A stretch of 34,860 bases of DNA from Selenomonas sp. FOBRC6. GTDB taxonomy: Bacteria > Bacillota > Negativicutes > Selenomonadales > Selenomonadaceae. The translations under genes were made by a program, and so were the position numbers. Of this stretch, positions 24,264-32,264 are shown piece by piece (position 1 is the stretch's first letter; each line of letters begins with the position of its first letter). Location: NCBI RefSeq assembly GCF_000286455.1, contig NZ_ALKG01000135.1, forward strand, positions 1-34,860, written 5' to 3'. The notes below the pieces were generated by a model, which had not been told where the DNA came from, made no database searches, and worked only from the letters and a program-made list of their open reading frames with translations.

Positions 24264-25901
24264 TCACTGCGCATTAAAGAAGTTGAACTGTGTCGAGAGA
24301 CGGGAGATCGCAACCTCCATCGCATTGTACTTCTCGTAGAGCTTGCTTTCAAAGGAAGACATGAGGCGCTTGAAGTCGCTCATCTGCTTCTCGTAGTTCT
24401 GGATGAGCTTGCCCAGCTCGCTGAGATCCGTCTTATCCGCCGCAACGCCGGAGTGACGCTCCATCTCCTTCATGCGTCCACTCATCTTGTTGTAGATACG
24501 CGAGGCCACGCCGTTGTTGCCGAAGTCGTTGTTCTCATCATCGTAGGAGATGAGGCGGTTCACAGCATCCGGCTCAGCGGCAATCGCCGCCTTGAGCTTC
24601 GTCTCATCGAGCTGCAGATGCCCCGTCTGGTTCTTCGCCGTAATACCGATCGACGAGAGTGTGCTGTAGCGCCCAGGCACGGACTCCACGCGGTTGATGA
24701 CCGCATCGCGCAGATCACCGATAATGGAGCGCAGATAGCTGTCGCGATAGAGGAGCCCCTCCTTCGCCTTTGCGTTCCACTTCTCAACCTGATCCTTCGT
24801 CATGCCGTCTTCTTGCGACTTCGTGAGCACACCGTAGTCCTTGTGTCCCTTGTCACCATACTGTTTGACGAGGTCATCGAGCAGGGCGTTGTACTCCTCA
24901 ACGAATTTCTTGACGTTCTCGACGAGCTTGTCCTGATCCTGCGCGACATTGATTGTCGCGGCGCCCGTCGTCTGCTTCTTAAATGTATAGGTGACGCCGT
25001 TGACCGTCAGATTGTTCTCCTGCAGATTATTGTACGTGCGCCCGTCGATCTTGACATTCGCATTCGTGCCCGCCACCTCGATGGAGCTCCTCGAACCGCT
25101 CGTTGTAAACGCCACAGGCGCACTGATCGCACCGTTGCTGACAGAGCCGAGCTTCAGATTGCTCAGAAGGGTCGTCGTATAGCCCGCCGAGCTCGACGTC
25201 GTATCCACCGAGAGATTGATCTTGTTCGAATCGCCCGTCTTCGTGTTGAAGAGGGAGAAGCCGTCGGACACGGAGTCGTAGCCCGCGCGGATATCCAGTG
25301 CAGTCTTCTTGCCGCTCGAATCCGTATAGCGCGCATTGTTGATGCGGTTTGCGAGGTCATTCAGTGTGAGGTTCTTCGTAAAGACTTCCTCTGCGGTGAA
25401 CGTCACCTCTGCCGAGCCCGTTCCGTTCGAGACCGTAAATTTAAGCGCCGTGTCTCCCGCTGCCATACCCGCCGGCATTGTACCGCCTGCAAACGCAACG
25501 TCTTTGAGCATAACGCTCGAAGCCGCACCGGTATTGGCACGATCCACATGCTGCCCCGTCGCCGTCATAAAATAGGCGTTCGACGCCGCCTGCGTGACCT
25601 CGACCGTATGAGACATAACGCCTGCACTCGCATTTGCCGTTGCCGTGACAGAATCCGCAAGTGAACTCGTCGTCGTCATCGGTTTCGTCGAGGAACTCAG
25701 GCGATAGTCCGACATGCGGCTGCGGAACGTATTGACCTTGTCATAGACGTTCGCATAGGCCTCCTTGCGCCACTCCGTTTCGACTTCCTTCTTATAAATG
25801 CGATCGTATTTCTTCTGCTGCGAGATCATTCCGACCTTGACCAGCGACTCAACGTCGAGTCCCGAGCCGGAGAGCCCGTAGATACCTCTTGCTCCTGCCA
25901 T
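24264..25901 (-). CDS. fliD: Flagellar filament cap protein FliD
   Basis: 545-aa hook-associated protein 2 that caps the filament and guides flagellin assembly. The N-terminal D0/D1 part shows GIYGLSGSGLDVESLVKVGM and the coiled-coil RIYKKEVETEWRKEAYANVYDKVNTFRSRM; the middle is Thr/Ser/Ala-rich; the C-terminus has LDETKLKAAIAAEPDAVNRLI, GVASRIYN and a final coiled coil (LIQNYEKQMSDFKRLMSSFESKLYEKYNAMEVAIS) ending QFNFFNAQ. The start is ATG 25901 (MAGARGIYG) with AAGGAGG 5 bases upstream; an in-frame TTG at 25916 overlaps this site and is unlikely. It follows flaG by 21 bases in the same operon. Confidence 0.97.
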   Translation of the reverse strand: MAGARGIYGLSGSGLDVESLVKVGMISQQKKYDRIYKKEVETEWRKEAYANVYDKVNTFRSRMSDYRLSSSTKPMTTTSSLADSVTATANASAGVMSHTVEVTQAASNAYFMTATGQHVDRANTGAASSVMLKDVAFAGGTMPAGMAAGDTALKFTVSNGTGSAEVTFTAEEVFTKNLTLNDLANRINNARYTDSSGKKTALDIRAGYDSVSDGFSLFNTKTGDSNKINLSVDTTSSSAGYTTTLLSNLKLGSVSNGAISAPVAFTTSGSRSSIEVAGTNANVKIDGRTYNNLQENNLTVNGVTYTFKKQTTGAATINVAQDQDKLVENVKKFVEEYNALLDDLVKQYGDKGHKDYGVLTKSQEDGMTKDQVEKWNAKAKEGLLYRDSYLRSIIGDLRDAVINRVESVPGRYSTLSSIGITAKNQTGHLQLDETKLKAAIAAEPDAVNRLISYDDENNDFGNNGVASRIYNKMSGRMKEMERHSGVAADKTDLSELGKLIQNYEKQMSDFKRLMSSFESKLYEKYNAMEVAISRLSTQFNFFNAQ

Positions 25902-25922
25902 AATATCCTCCTTCAACCCCGC

Positions 25923-26351
25923 CTATGCCGTCTTGTCCAAGAAGGCGCCGATCCAGTCGTGCACCTTTATCATATGCTCTACCATCGCCTCGGGTGGAAC
26001 CTCACGCAGAACCTCGCCCGTTTTCTTGTCGAGCATGCGCACGGACATGAAGTTCACCTCTTTGTGATACTGGAACTGCAGGTCAACATTGATGTTGCGC
26101 ATGATTTCATTGAGCTGTTCTGTGATATATGCCGTCTGCTCCTCAGAGAGAGGCGCGTGCTGCTCCTTCTGCTCCGCAGCCGCCTCATCCTGAGCCTTTG
26201 CATCCTCTGCGGCAAGCGTATCGACGGGCTGCGCCTGACTTACCTCCTTCGCAGGCGCTTCGGACGCATTTGCAGAGGGCGTATCCGCCCCCTTCATACC
26301 GCTGACGGCAACCGCCGCCAGCATGACATCCTGAACATTCTTTACGGTCAT
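25923..26351 (-). CDS. flaG: FlaG family protein
   Basis: 142-aa protein. The C-terminal FlaG domain (about 75-140) shows QTAYITEQLNEIMRNINVDLQFQYHKEVNFMSVRMLDKKTGEVLREVPPEAMVEHM, matching the family, which influences filament length and is secreted or filament-associated in some species. The N-terminal half is a low-complexity Ala/Glu/Gln-rich stretch. Start ATG 26351 with GGAGGGG upstream; this site overlaps a CsrA-type ACGGA. Its position between csrA and fliD matches the Bacillus-type order except that flagellin is not in between. Confidence 0.92.
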   Translation of the reverse strand: MTVKNVQDVMLAAVAVSGMKGADTPSANASEAPAKEVSQAQPVDTLAAEDAKAQDEAAAEQKEQHAPLSEEQTAYITEQLNEIMRNINVDLQFQYHKEVNFMSVRMLDKKTGEVLREVPPEAMVEHMIKVHDWIGAFLDKTA

Positions 26352-26361
26352 AAGGCACCCC

Positions 26362-26395
26362 TCCGTGTGTCATAGGGAACGCATCCGGCGTTCCC
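26362..26395 (-). promoter_or_regulatory. Candidate CsrA-controlled leader of flaG
   Basis: A perfect 8-bp hairpin (26375-26395) carries CGGAT in its 5-base loop, and an ACGGA motif (26366-26362) overlaps the flaG ribosome binding site. A loop GGA plus an RBS-overlapping ANGGA is the usual CsrA arrangement. It directly follows csrA, so CsrA may control the flaG-fliD part of the operon. Confidence 0.4.
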
Positions 26396-26422
26396 ACTCT
26401 GTTCTTCCTTGAGCTATAATAA

Positions 26423-26644
26423 TTAGTTCTTGGGCAACGCACTGAGATCAAAGTTTGCAGGCGCTGCCGCAGCCTTTTGATTCTCTTCCTGAATCGCCCG
26501 GTATATCTCACCGCGATAGATCTTGACGCTGCGCGGCGCATCAATCGCAATGCGCACGTTGTCGCCTTGCACCTCCACGATGTTGACGACGACATTGTCG
26601 CCGATCATGATCTGCTGTCTGGGTTTGCGTGTGAGTACGAGCAT
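26423..26644 (-). CDS. csrA: Carbon storage / translational regulator CsrA
   Basis: 73-aa RNA-binding regulator that binds GGA motifs in mRNA leaders and blocks translation, in Firmicutes mainly of flagellin. Sequence MLVLTRKPRQQIMIGDNVVVNIVEVQGDNVRIAIDAPR... with IYRGEIYRAIQEEN is a full match to the family; Arg and Leu residues of the first strand used in RNA binding are present. An Ala-rich tail adds about ten residues. ATG 26644 overlaps the TAA of fliW (TAATG), so FliW, its antagonist, and CsrA are made together. Targets proposed here are the flagellin and flaG leaders. Confidence 0.97.
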   Translation of the reverse strand: MLVLTRKPRQQIMIGDNVVVNIVEVQGDNVRIAIDAPRSVKIYRGEIYRAIQEENQKAAAAPANFDLSALPKN

Positions 26645-27090
26645 TACTGAGCCTCCTTCTCAGAGGGAAAGAGACGGTGCTTCGTTGTGTAGGGACTCCG
26701 GTCGAGCACGATCTGCTTCGCCTGACGTGTCGCCGCATTGATGACGATGGGAGCCATGAGGTTCGCCGTCAGATCACGGATCTCCTTGCCCGCAAGTGTG
26801 AGGATCGCATAGATCAGCACCTCCTCGGGCGAAGTCAGACCGAGCTCCGCTTCGACCTCATCATCGATCGTGAACTCATAGTCCGGGAAAAATGCGAGCG
26901 GCATCGTCATAAGGAAGGCAAGTTCCGGCGTCTTTACAGACTGCAAAAAGACATACGGACTGTCCTCCTCATAGGGGATGATGATGAACTCCCGCTCCTC
27001 CTCGAAGGCGGGAATACCCGCTGCAAAATGGATGATGGACTCTTCTGCCGCCTCAATCTCGCCGAAGCGACTCGTCATAATCTTCTTCAT
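26644..27090 (-). CDS. fliW: Flagellar assembly factor FliW
   Basis: 148-aa protein that binds CsrA and flagellin in a partner switch: when flagellin is secreted, FliW is free to bind CsrA and flagellin is translated. It shows MTSRFGEIEAAEESIIHFAAGIPAFEEEREFIII, SPYVFLQSVKTPELAFLM and LTANLMAPIVINAATRQAKQIVL, the FliW signatures. The start is ATG 27090 with AGGAG 6 bases upstream; a TTG directly before it is less likely. The gene lies just behind the DUF6470 gene and overlaps csrA by one base. Confidence 0.97.
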   Translation of the reverse strand: MKKIMTSRFGEIEAAEESIIHFAAGIPAFEEEREFIIIPYEEDSPYVFLQSVKTPELAFLMTMPLAFFPDYEFTIDDEVEAELGLTSPEEVLIYAILTLAGKEIRDLTANLMAPIVINAATRQAKQIVLDRSPYTTKHRLFPSEKEAQ

Positions 27091-27102
27091 CAATGACTCC
27101 TG

Positions 27103-27687
27103 TCATGCATAGATATCGTATTTGCCCTCGCTGACCCACCTGTGTATATCGCCTTTTTGCTGCAGATAGGTCTCGATACTGCCGCGGTTGAATTGGACGC
27201 GTGCCTGCCCCTCCGTGTTCCAGCGGGGCGTTGTCCGCCCGATGGTCGGCTCGCCGACCGCCTGCCCTACATCGAAGTGAATCTCAGGGTCGGGAATCGC
27301 CGCCGCCACGAGCTGCCGCTGCCGTGTCACGCGATTCTCCATATCGCGCTTTGCAAACTCAATACCGACCTGACGTCCCTGCTTGGAGCCATCCTCGACA
27401 AGTGCCCACGCCATCTGCGTATGCTTTGAGGTCCCCTTCTGCACCTCGCTCATGCCGCGCTCGTAATTCTCGCGGGCAAAGTCCGTGTTGTTCGTATAGC
27501 CGTAGCTGTGACGGCTCGGATAGCTGTTGATCGTCAGTTTCGGCTGCGTCACTCCGCGGTTGGAGCGCGCCGTCTGCGTCTCCTGTTCATAGCGCGGCTG
27601 ATTGATACTGCTGTCCAGTGTATTACGCTGCACGCGCATGCCGATCATCGGAAGCGTGTGCCGCACGTTGAGATAGAGCATGGGCAT
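27103..27687 (-). CDS. DUF6470 (YviE-like) flagellar operon protein
   Basis: 194-aa protein of the DUF6470 family (B. subtilis YviE), which sits between flgL and fliW in many Firmicutes; its function is unknown. The C-terminus with RGSIETYLQQKGDIHRWVSEGKYDIYA is the typical family signature. The N-terminal part has no membrane segment and is rich in Gln, Arg and Tyr. I chose ATG 27687 (MPMLYLNVRH) because AAAGGA lies 8 bases upstream; the ATG at 27696 lies against this site. Conserved position argues for a role in filament assembly or flagellin secretion. Confidence 0.85.
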   Translation of the reverse strand: MPMLYLNVRHTLPMIGMRVQRNTLDSSINQPRYEQETQTARSNRGVTQPKLTINSYPSRHSYGYTNNTDFARENYERGMSEVQKGTSKHTQMAWALVEDGSKQGRQVGIEFAKRDMENRVTRQRQLVAAAIPDPEIHFDVGQAVGEPTIGRTTPRWNTEGQARVQFNRGSIETYLQQKGDIHRWVSEGKYDIYA

Positions 27688-27740
27688 AAAGGGCATCCTT
27701 TCCCGTTATTTTCCCGTTATGAAAGACAAATCAAACGATG

Positions 27741-29090
27741 TTACCGCAGATAATCCACGAGTGAGAGTGGCAGAATGCGCGCCCCCATTGAGAGCGACAT
27801 GCTCATGATCGTCTGCTGCTGCATCATCTTCGTTGCGAGCTCTGCGACATCCGTGCCCGAGACGTTCGTAATATCGCGCGTGATGTTCTCCTGATGGTTC
27901 GTGAGAATATCCTTCATATCCGTATAGAGGCCGCTGCGTGCGCCCGTCTCCGTATGTGCCTGCAGGGTCACCTGATTCGCAACATCGGCGAGCGTCACGC
28001 CGTCCGAGCTCAGCCAGTGCGCGTCGCACGCCTTCGTCTTGGCGTAGACGGTCAGCATATTGTTGACCATCGCCGTCCCCGAGGGGTCGTTTCCCGAGTT
28101 CTTGTCATCGAAGAGATCGCGTCCGAAGATATCCATCCCCGTCTTGTTGACCGTATCCGCCGACGGCTCCGTTGAGCCATTCTGCTTGACCATCGAGATA
28201 TAGCGTAGATCGCCGCTATAGGTGACAATCTGCTGACGCACGGTGGAGAACTTGAGGTTGACGCCGTTTGCCGTGCCTGTCCACCCGGCACCCGCTGTCG
28301 TGATCTCGCCTGTATTCTTAAAATTATCCTTGATAAAGGTCGATCCCTTGATCGCGGCAGGCACATTTCCCACGAAGGTCGTCTCACCGGCGGCAATCGC
28401 CTCCGCCTCGGTCTTGTAGCCCTTGGCGATCATATCCTTGTAGCCTTCCTGCACGAATTCCTTCGTGTAGATCTTGCCGGTCAGCGTATTCAGATAGTAG
28501 GTATTGCCGTCGTCACCATCGAGCGAGAGCATCTGGTGCAGGAAGTCCGCGCTGTCGTTGTCGCTCGCATCGCTGAAGAATGCCGACTGGCGGTCATCGA
28601 GGGTCTTCGATACGCCGCGCTTCTTGAGATCTGCCTCGCTCGACATTGCAAACGGCTGGCGCAGATCCGCCTGTCCCGAAAAGATGTAGCGATCACCAAG
28701 CTGCGTATTGCCGAGAGAGATAATCTGCTCGATCCCGGCCTTCATCTCGCGTGCAATCGCAGGCCAGTCGCCGCCCTTCTCATCCTTGTCATCGTTCGCG
28801 CCCTGAATCGTCTTCGCCTTGAATGTCTTCTGGATGTCCTCCATGCCCGAGAGTGCAGTCTGGGTCGAGGCCATCCACGAGATACCTGCCTTTACGCTCT
28901 CCTGATAGCGGTTGTTCTCTCCCTCGTTGACGTCGTAGCGCAGGTAGCGCGAGTAGTCCACCGAGTTGTCGGAGGGACGGTGCAGCTTGCTGCCGTCGCC
29001 CTGCTCCATGAGCTTCGTCTTCGTGTAGTCGAGCGCGTTCAGATCTTTCTGATAGCGCTGCACCATATAGTTGCTGCTAATGCGTACCAT
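27741..29090 (-). CDS. flgL: Flagellar hook-filament junction protein FlgL
   Basis: 449-aa hook-associated protein 3. It shares the flagellin-like N-terminus (MVRISSNYMVQRYQKDLNALDYTKTKLMEQGDGSKLHRPSDNSVDYSRYLRY) and the C-terminal coiled-coil pattern (ITNVSGTDVAELATKMMQQQTIMSMSLSMGARILPLSLVDYLR). It connects FlgK to the flagellin filament. The centre is longer than in the smallest FlgL proteins (about 300 aa), as in other Negativicutes-type members (inference). ATG 29090 with GAGGTGAGAT upstream, 10 bases after flgK. It is probably co-transcribed with flgK and the DUF6470 gene. Confidence 0.95.
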   Translation of the reverse strand: MVRISSNYMVQRYQKDLNALDYTKTKLMEQGDGSKLHRPSDNSVDYSRYLRYDVNEGENNRYQESVKAGISWMASTQTALSGMEDIQKTFKAKTIQGANDDKDEKGGDWPAIAREMKAGIEQIISLGNTQLGDRYIFSGQADLRQPFAMSSEADLKKRGVSKTLDDRQSAFFSDASDNDSADFLHQMLSLDGDDGNTYYLNTLTGKIYTKEFVQEGYKDMIAKGYKTEAEAIAAGETTFVGNVPAAIKGSTFIKDNFKNTGEITTAGAGWTGTANGVNLKFSTVRQQIVTYSGDLRYISMVKQNGSTEPSADTVNKTGMDIFGRDLFDDKNSGNDPSGTAMVNNMLTVYAKTKACDAHWLSSDGVTLADVANQVTLQAHTETGARSGLYTDMKDILTNHQENITRDITNVSGTDVAELATKMMQQQTIMSMSLSMGARILPLSLVDYLR

Positions 29091-29100
29091 ATCTCACCTC

Positions 29101-30837
29101 TTACCTTCCGACGACACCGGTGCTGTTGATCAGTCGATCCAGCATCTCATCCATCGACGTGAGCACGCGCGAACATGCCCCATAGCCCGTCTGGAACTTG
29201 AGCATATTCGTCAACTCCTCGTTCCAGTCGACCCCCGACGTGGACTGACGCCACTGCTCGATCTGCGTCATGAGATCGTCCTGCTGCTTGAGCGTCTTGT
29301 CGACATTCTCGGCATCTGCACCAAGCTGGCTCATCATGCCGTTGTAGTACTGGTTGATGGATATATCGCTGATCGCGCGCGTCGTACCGCGTGGATTCAT
29401 CGTACCTGCCAGATCGATGTTGAAGAGCTTGCTCAGCTCGACCGCCATCGTGCCGTCGCCCGTGCCGTTGATCTCAGAAACCTTGTATTTGTAGGTCGCG
29501 CCCGTGCCGCTCAGTGCTGTCGGCACGACCTTCGTCCCGTTGGCATCCGCAATCTGGCGCGCGGCAACGAGGTTCTGCCCGCCCTGTGCCGTCAGCTCAT
29601 CACTGATCTTGAGCGCGTTGATGATCTGCATGGACTTGAGCTTATCCGGTCCGCCTGTGACCGTTGCCGTCACCGTGACCTCGGCGGGAGGTCCTGCTGC
29701 GGCCGTCCGTGTGATCGTAGATCCTGCCGCCTCCATCCAGCGCTCGCCCGTCGTCGTATTGACATGCCATGTGTACTGCATCTGATCGTAGGTTGTACCC
29801 GTTGGGGATGTGAACTTGTTCTGTCCGAAGAAGTTCAGCCATGTCGTGGGGCCTGTGGTCGGATCGTTATCGATGCCCGCCCCCAGCTTGTGCACATCGT
29901 TGAACGTCGTGAGCAGTGTTGCGGAGATGTCCGCAAGCTGGTCGATATGTCCCTTGTCCTGCACGATCGTATCCGAAAGAGCCTTCAGAATGCCGCTCTG
30001 CGGGACATAGCCGATGCCGCCCGCCTCCTTGATGCGGAGGGTGTAGTCCGAGAGGCCATACTGCTGGTTGTAGATGGGTTCACTCATCTCGACGGTCAGC
30101 GTATTCTCGCGCTGGACGAGCGACATGCCGTTCGACACGACGGTATACTGTCCATTTGCCTCTTCATAGACATTGACATTTGTGATCTCAGAGAGCTTGT
30201 CGACGAGGAGGTCGCGCTGGTCGCGCAGATCGTTCGCCTTGCCGCCGTTCGTCTCGGCGAGCATGATATTCTTGTTGAGGCGTGCAATCTCCTTCGTGAT
30301 CCCGTTGAGCTTCCCGACCTGAATGCGCGTCTCTTCGTACTGTGCATTGATCTGTGCCTGCAACTGCTTTGCACTCGTCTTGATGCGGTCAACGAGGTTG
30401 TTCCCCTTCGTGATCACCGCCGTGCGCGACGCCGCGTCGCTTGCATAGTCGGACAGATTGACCCAAGAGGAGTAGAACTGCTGCATCGCGTTCAGGATAC
30501 CCGTCTTCTTGGAGTCATTGAAGATCGTCTCCACCTTATCATAGTTCGTCTTGTAGGTTTGATAGAGATTCTGCGCTGAGTTCTCCGACCAGAACTGCCT
30601 GTCCGCGTAGATATTGCGCGCGCGGTTCAGCGCCACGACATCCACGCCGCCGCCGACATAGACCCCGCCGTAGAGGGACGGGCGCTCCTGATAGTTCGTC
30701 GCCGCCGAATCGACGCGCTGACGCGAATAGCCCTCGGTCGAGGCATTCGTAATATTGTGGCCGACAGTGTCGAGCGAGAGCTGATTGTTCTGTATGCCCC
30801 GCACCATCGTATTGAGTCCGGCAAATGTTGACCGCAT
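29101..30837 (-). CDS. flgK: Flagellar hook-filament junction protein FlgK
   Basis: 578-aa hook-associated protein 1. The N-terminal rod/hook motif is plain (TFAGLNTMVRGIQNNQLSLDTVGHNITNASTEGYSRQRV), followed by a coiled-coil region (LVDRIKTSAKQLQAQIN..., NGITKEIARLNKNIMLAE) and the C-terminal flagellar basal-body/hook signature (VDWNEELTNMLKFQTGYGACSRVLTSMDEMLDRLIN). Start ATG 30837 with GAGGG upstream. It follows the second flgN-like gene after 29 bases; FlgN is the export chaperone for FlgK and FlgL, so this order is functional. Confidence 0.97.
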   Translation of the reverse strand: MRSTFAGLNTMVRGIQNNQLSLDTVGHNITNASTEGYSRQRVDSAATNYQERPSLYGGVYVGGGVDVVALNRARNIYADRQFWSENSAQNLYQTYKTNYDKVETIFNDSKKTGILNAMQQFYSSWVNLSDYASDAASRTAVITKGNNLVDRIKTSAKQLQAQINAQYEETRIQVGKLNGITKEIARLNKNIMLAETNGGKANDLRDQRDLLVDKLSEITNVNVYEEANGQYTVVSNGMSLVQRENTLTVEMSEPIYNQQYGLSDYTLRIKEAGGIGYVPQSGILKALSDTIVQDKGHIDQLADISATLLTTFNDVHKLGAGIDNDPTTGPTTWLNFFGQNKFTSPTGTTYDQMQYTWHVNTTTGERWMEAAGSTITRTAAAGPPAEVTVTATVTGGPDKLKSMQIINALKISDELTAQGGQNLVAARQIADANGTKVVPTALSGTGATYKYKVSEINGTGDGTMAVELSKLFNIDLAGTMNPRGTTRAISDISINQYYNGMMSQLGADAENVDKTLKQQDDLMTQIEQWRQSTSGVDWNEELTNMLKFQTGYGACSRVLTSMDEMLDRLINSTGVVGR

Positions 30838-30866
30838 AGATCCCTCACTCTTTCTCTATATCTGAC

Positions 30867-31358
30867 TTATACATCCGCATCAAACATCGCAACCGCACGG
30901 TTCACGCCCGGTGCAGGGCCCGCAACGGGCTGCGATCTGCCGTAGGTATCCTCGGCAACGGTGCCGGAGATGACGTTGAGCTGATAGTTCACAAACGCAG
31001 CGCTGTTCTGCAGCAGCTCCGCGCAGATCTGTATGCGCTCCCGCAGCTCTTCCTGGCGCGCTGCAACGGCACGCAGGACACGTTCTACTGCGAGGCGTTC
31101 ACGCAGATTTGGCTCACATGAAATAACAGCAGCGAGGCTCTCGCCCCCCGTATTCATGAGAAAATCCGACTGCCGCCGCGCAAGCGTGCGCACCTCAGTC
31201 AGGCTGTGTTCGGCTGCCGCCGTAGGCTCCGCAACGCCGCCTCCCGATGCGCTCTGACAGAGTGCATCGCTGAGTGCACCAAAGCGAAGCGCCGCCTCTT
31301 CGCAGGCGGCAAGCTGTGCCTTTAGGAGCACAAGCGCCTCACGGGTTTCATTCGTCAT
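30867..31358 (-). CDS. Second FlgN-like chaperone
   Basis: 163-aa helical protein similar in plan to FlgN (C-terminus FVNYQLNVISGTVAEDTYGRSQ...AVAMFDADV). FlgN-type chaperones bind FlgK and FlgL for export. It lies 6 bases after the first flgN-like gene and directly before flgK. Two FlgN-like genes in a row suggest specialised chaperones for FlgK and FlgL, or that one has a different role. Residues 1-130 are mostly helical heptad-like sequence; the start ATG 31358 follows an AAGGCG-type site that is weak. Confidence 0.75.
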   Translation of the reverse strand: MTNETREALVLLKAQLAACEEAALRFGALSDALCQSASGGGVAEPTAAAEHSLTEVRTLARRQSDFLMNTGGESLAAVISCEPNLRERLAVERVLRAVAARQEELRERIQICAELLQNSAAFVNYQLNVISGTVAEDTYGRSQPVAGPAPGVNRAVAMFDADV

Positions 31359-31364
31359 CGCCGT

Positions 31365-31853
31365 TCACGCCTTATAGTCCAGATTCTTCTTCAGATGCCG
31401 CACCTGCTCGCCCCCCGTGTTGCCATAGACGGGATCGACAACGGCTCCGCCGATTTTGCCAAGCTGGCGGTTCACTGCCATGAGTGCTCCCTCGATCAGC
31501 AGGGAATTCGCCTCGCTGCGCTCCGCCGTCTCCTTGACGATGCGGCTGAGATTTCGGCTCGCAGCGAGCACGGAGCGGTGAATCGCATCCGTCGGCGCAA
31601 GCAGAGCCAACTCCTCCATATTCGTCTCGGCACTGACGCCGGGCGTTTCCTGCGCGATTTGCGCCAGCTGCGTCAGGCGCTGCTTTTCGAGCTCCTGCAC
31701 AGCCTTTGCGAGGAAGTCCTCCTCGACCGTCAGCTTCTCAAGCGCCGCCATATCGAGCGCAACAAGAACGCCGCGCTTCTTCTCCTGCAGGGCACGGATC
31801 TTCTCGTACTGTCGATATAATTCCTCAAGTGTTGTCGTAAATGCATTCCACAT
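31365..31853 (-). CDS. flgN: FlgN-like flagellar export chaperone
   Basis: 162-aa helical protein with the FlgN pattern: an N-terminal helix (WNAFTTTLEELYRQYEKIRALQEKKRGVLVALDMAALEKL), a second helix with AKAVQELEKQRLTQLAQIA, and the C-terminal segment SNLLIEGALMAVNRQLG-like (actual SLLIEGALMAVNRQLG) plus DPVYGNTGGEQ. It would keep FlgK and FlgL unfolded for export. The start ATG 31853 has only a weak AGGACAG upstream, 14 bases after flgM, so it may be coupled to flgM. Its position between flgM and flgK matches the Bacillus order. Confidence 0.85.
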   Translation of the reverse strand: MWNAFTTTLEELYRQYEKIRALQEKKRGVLVALDMAALEKLTVEEDFLAKAVQELEKQRLTQLAQIAQETPGVSAETNMEELALLAPTDAIHRSVLAASRNLSRIVKETAERSEANSLLIEGALMAVNRQLGKIGGAVVDPVYGNTGGEQVRHLKKNLDYKA

Positions 31854-31867
31854 GAGTCTGTCCTGTA

Positions 31868-32137
31868 TCAGTAGCGCATCGCGAGCATCTTCGCCGCAAT
31901 GTCCGAAGAAGAGGGTTCCTGTGCGCGTGCCGCGAGCGCCTCCACGCGCTCTGTGCGGACGTCGTCCATCCCCCGCAGTTTTTGCAGGATATCGCCAAAG
32001 CTCTGCACCTCACCCGAGAGCTCGAATGCGTCGGGACGCTGTACGGTGCCGGCTGCATCCACACGGCGCGTACCCGTCGGTTGGCTGCCCGCATAGAGAC
32101 GGCTCACAGCCGCAACTGCATGATTGCCGATCAACAT
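31868..32137 (-). CDS. flgM: Anti-sigma-28 factor FlgM
   Basis: 89-aa protein. The C-terminal half with DDVRTERVEALAARAQEPSSSDIAAKMLAMRY resembles the sigma-binding helices of FlgM, and the N-terminus is short and Gly/Ala-rich as usual. FlgM keeps sigma-28 inactive until it is exported through the finished hook, then flagellin is transcribed. I chose ATG 32137 (MLIGNHAV) with AGGTGG 8 bases upstream; GTG codons at 32149 and 32146 overlap this site. It opens the flgM-fliT block, and its target promoter is plausibly the one at 23393-23419. Confidence 0.88.
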   Translation of the reverse strand: MLIGNHAVAAVSRLYAGSQPTGTRRVDAAGTVQRPDAFELSGEVQSFGDILQKLRGMDDVRTERVEALAARAQEPSSSDIAAKMLAMRY

Positions 32138-32159
32138 ATTCTTCACCACCTATGTATTG

Positions 32160-32190
32160 CTCCGATATACCCTCCGAAAAAGGGTCGGAG
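32160..32190 (-). promoter_or_regulatory. Alternative hairpins in the flgM leader
   Basis: The plus strand has CTCCGA twice (32160-32165 and 32172-32177), both complementary to TCGGAG at 32185-32190, so two mutually exclusive 6-bp stems are possible. No T-run follows on the minus strand. It could be a small leader switch or chance; I see no clear sigma-A promoter here. Confidence 0.35.
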
Positions 32191-32210
32191 TCCTTTCACA
32201 TTCTTTATCG

Positions 32211-32254
32211 AAAAAAAAAGACGCGTACTTAAGAAGTTTTTCCTAAGCACGCGT
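32211..32254 (-). terminator. Rho-independent terminator of the YvyF-like gene
   Basis: 15-bp stem (32240-32254 with 32221-32235, two G-U wobbles), 4-base loop and nine T's after one C on the minus strand. It begins 11 bases after the stop and separates this gene from flgM. Confidence 0.95.
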
Positions 32255-32264
32255 TCTTCAGTTT

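Noticed and set aside
32165-32210. Sigma-28-like promoter before flgM (TAAAG followed about 14 bases later by CCGA)
   Set aside because: Only CCGA of the -10 element matches, and the spacing is off by one.
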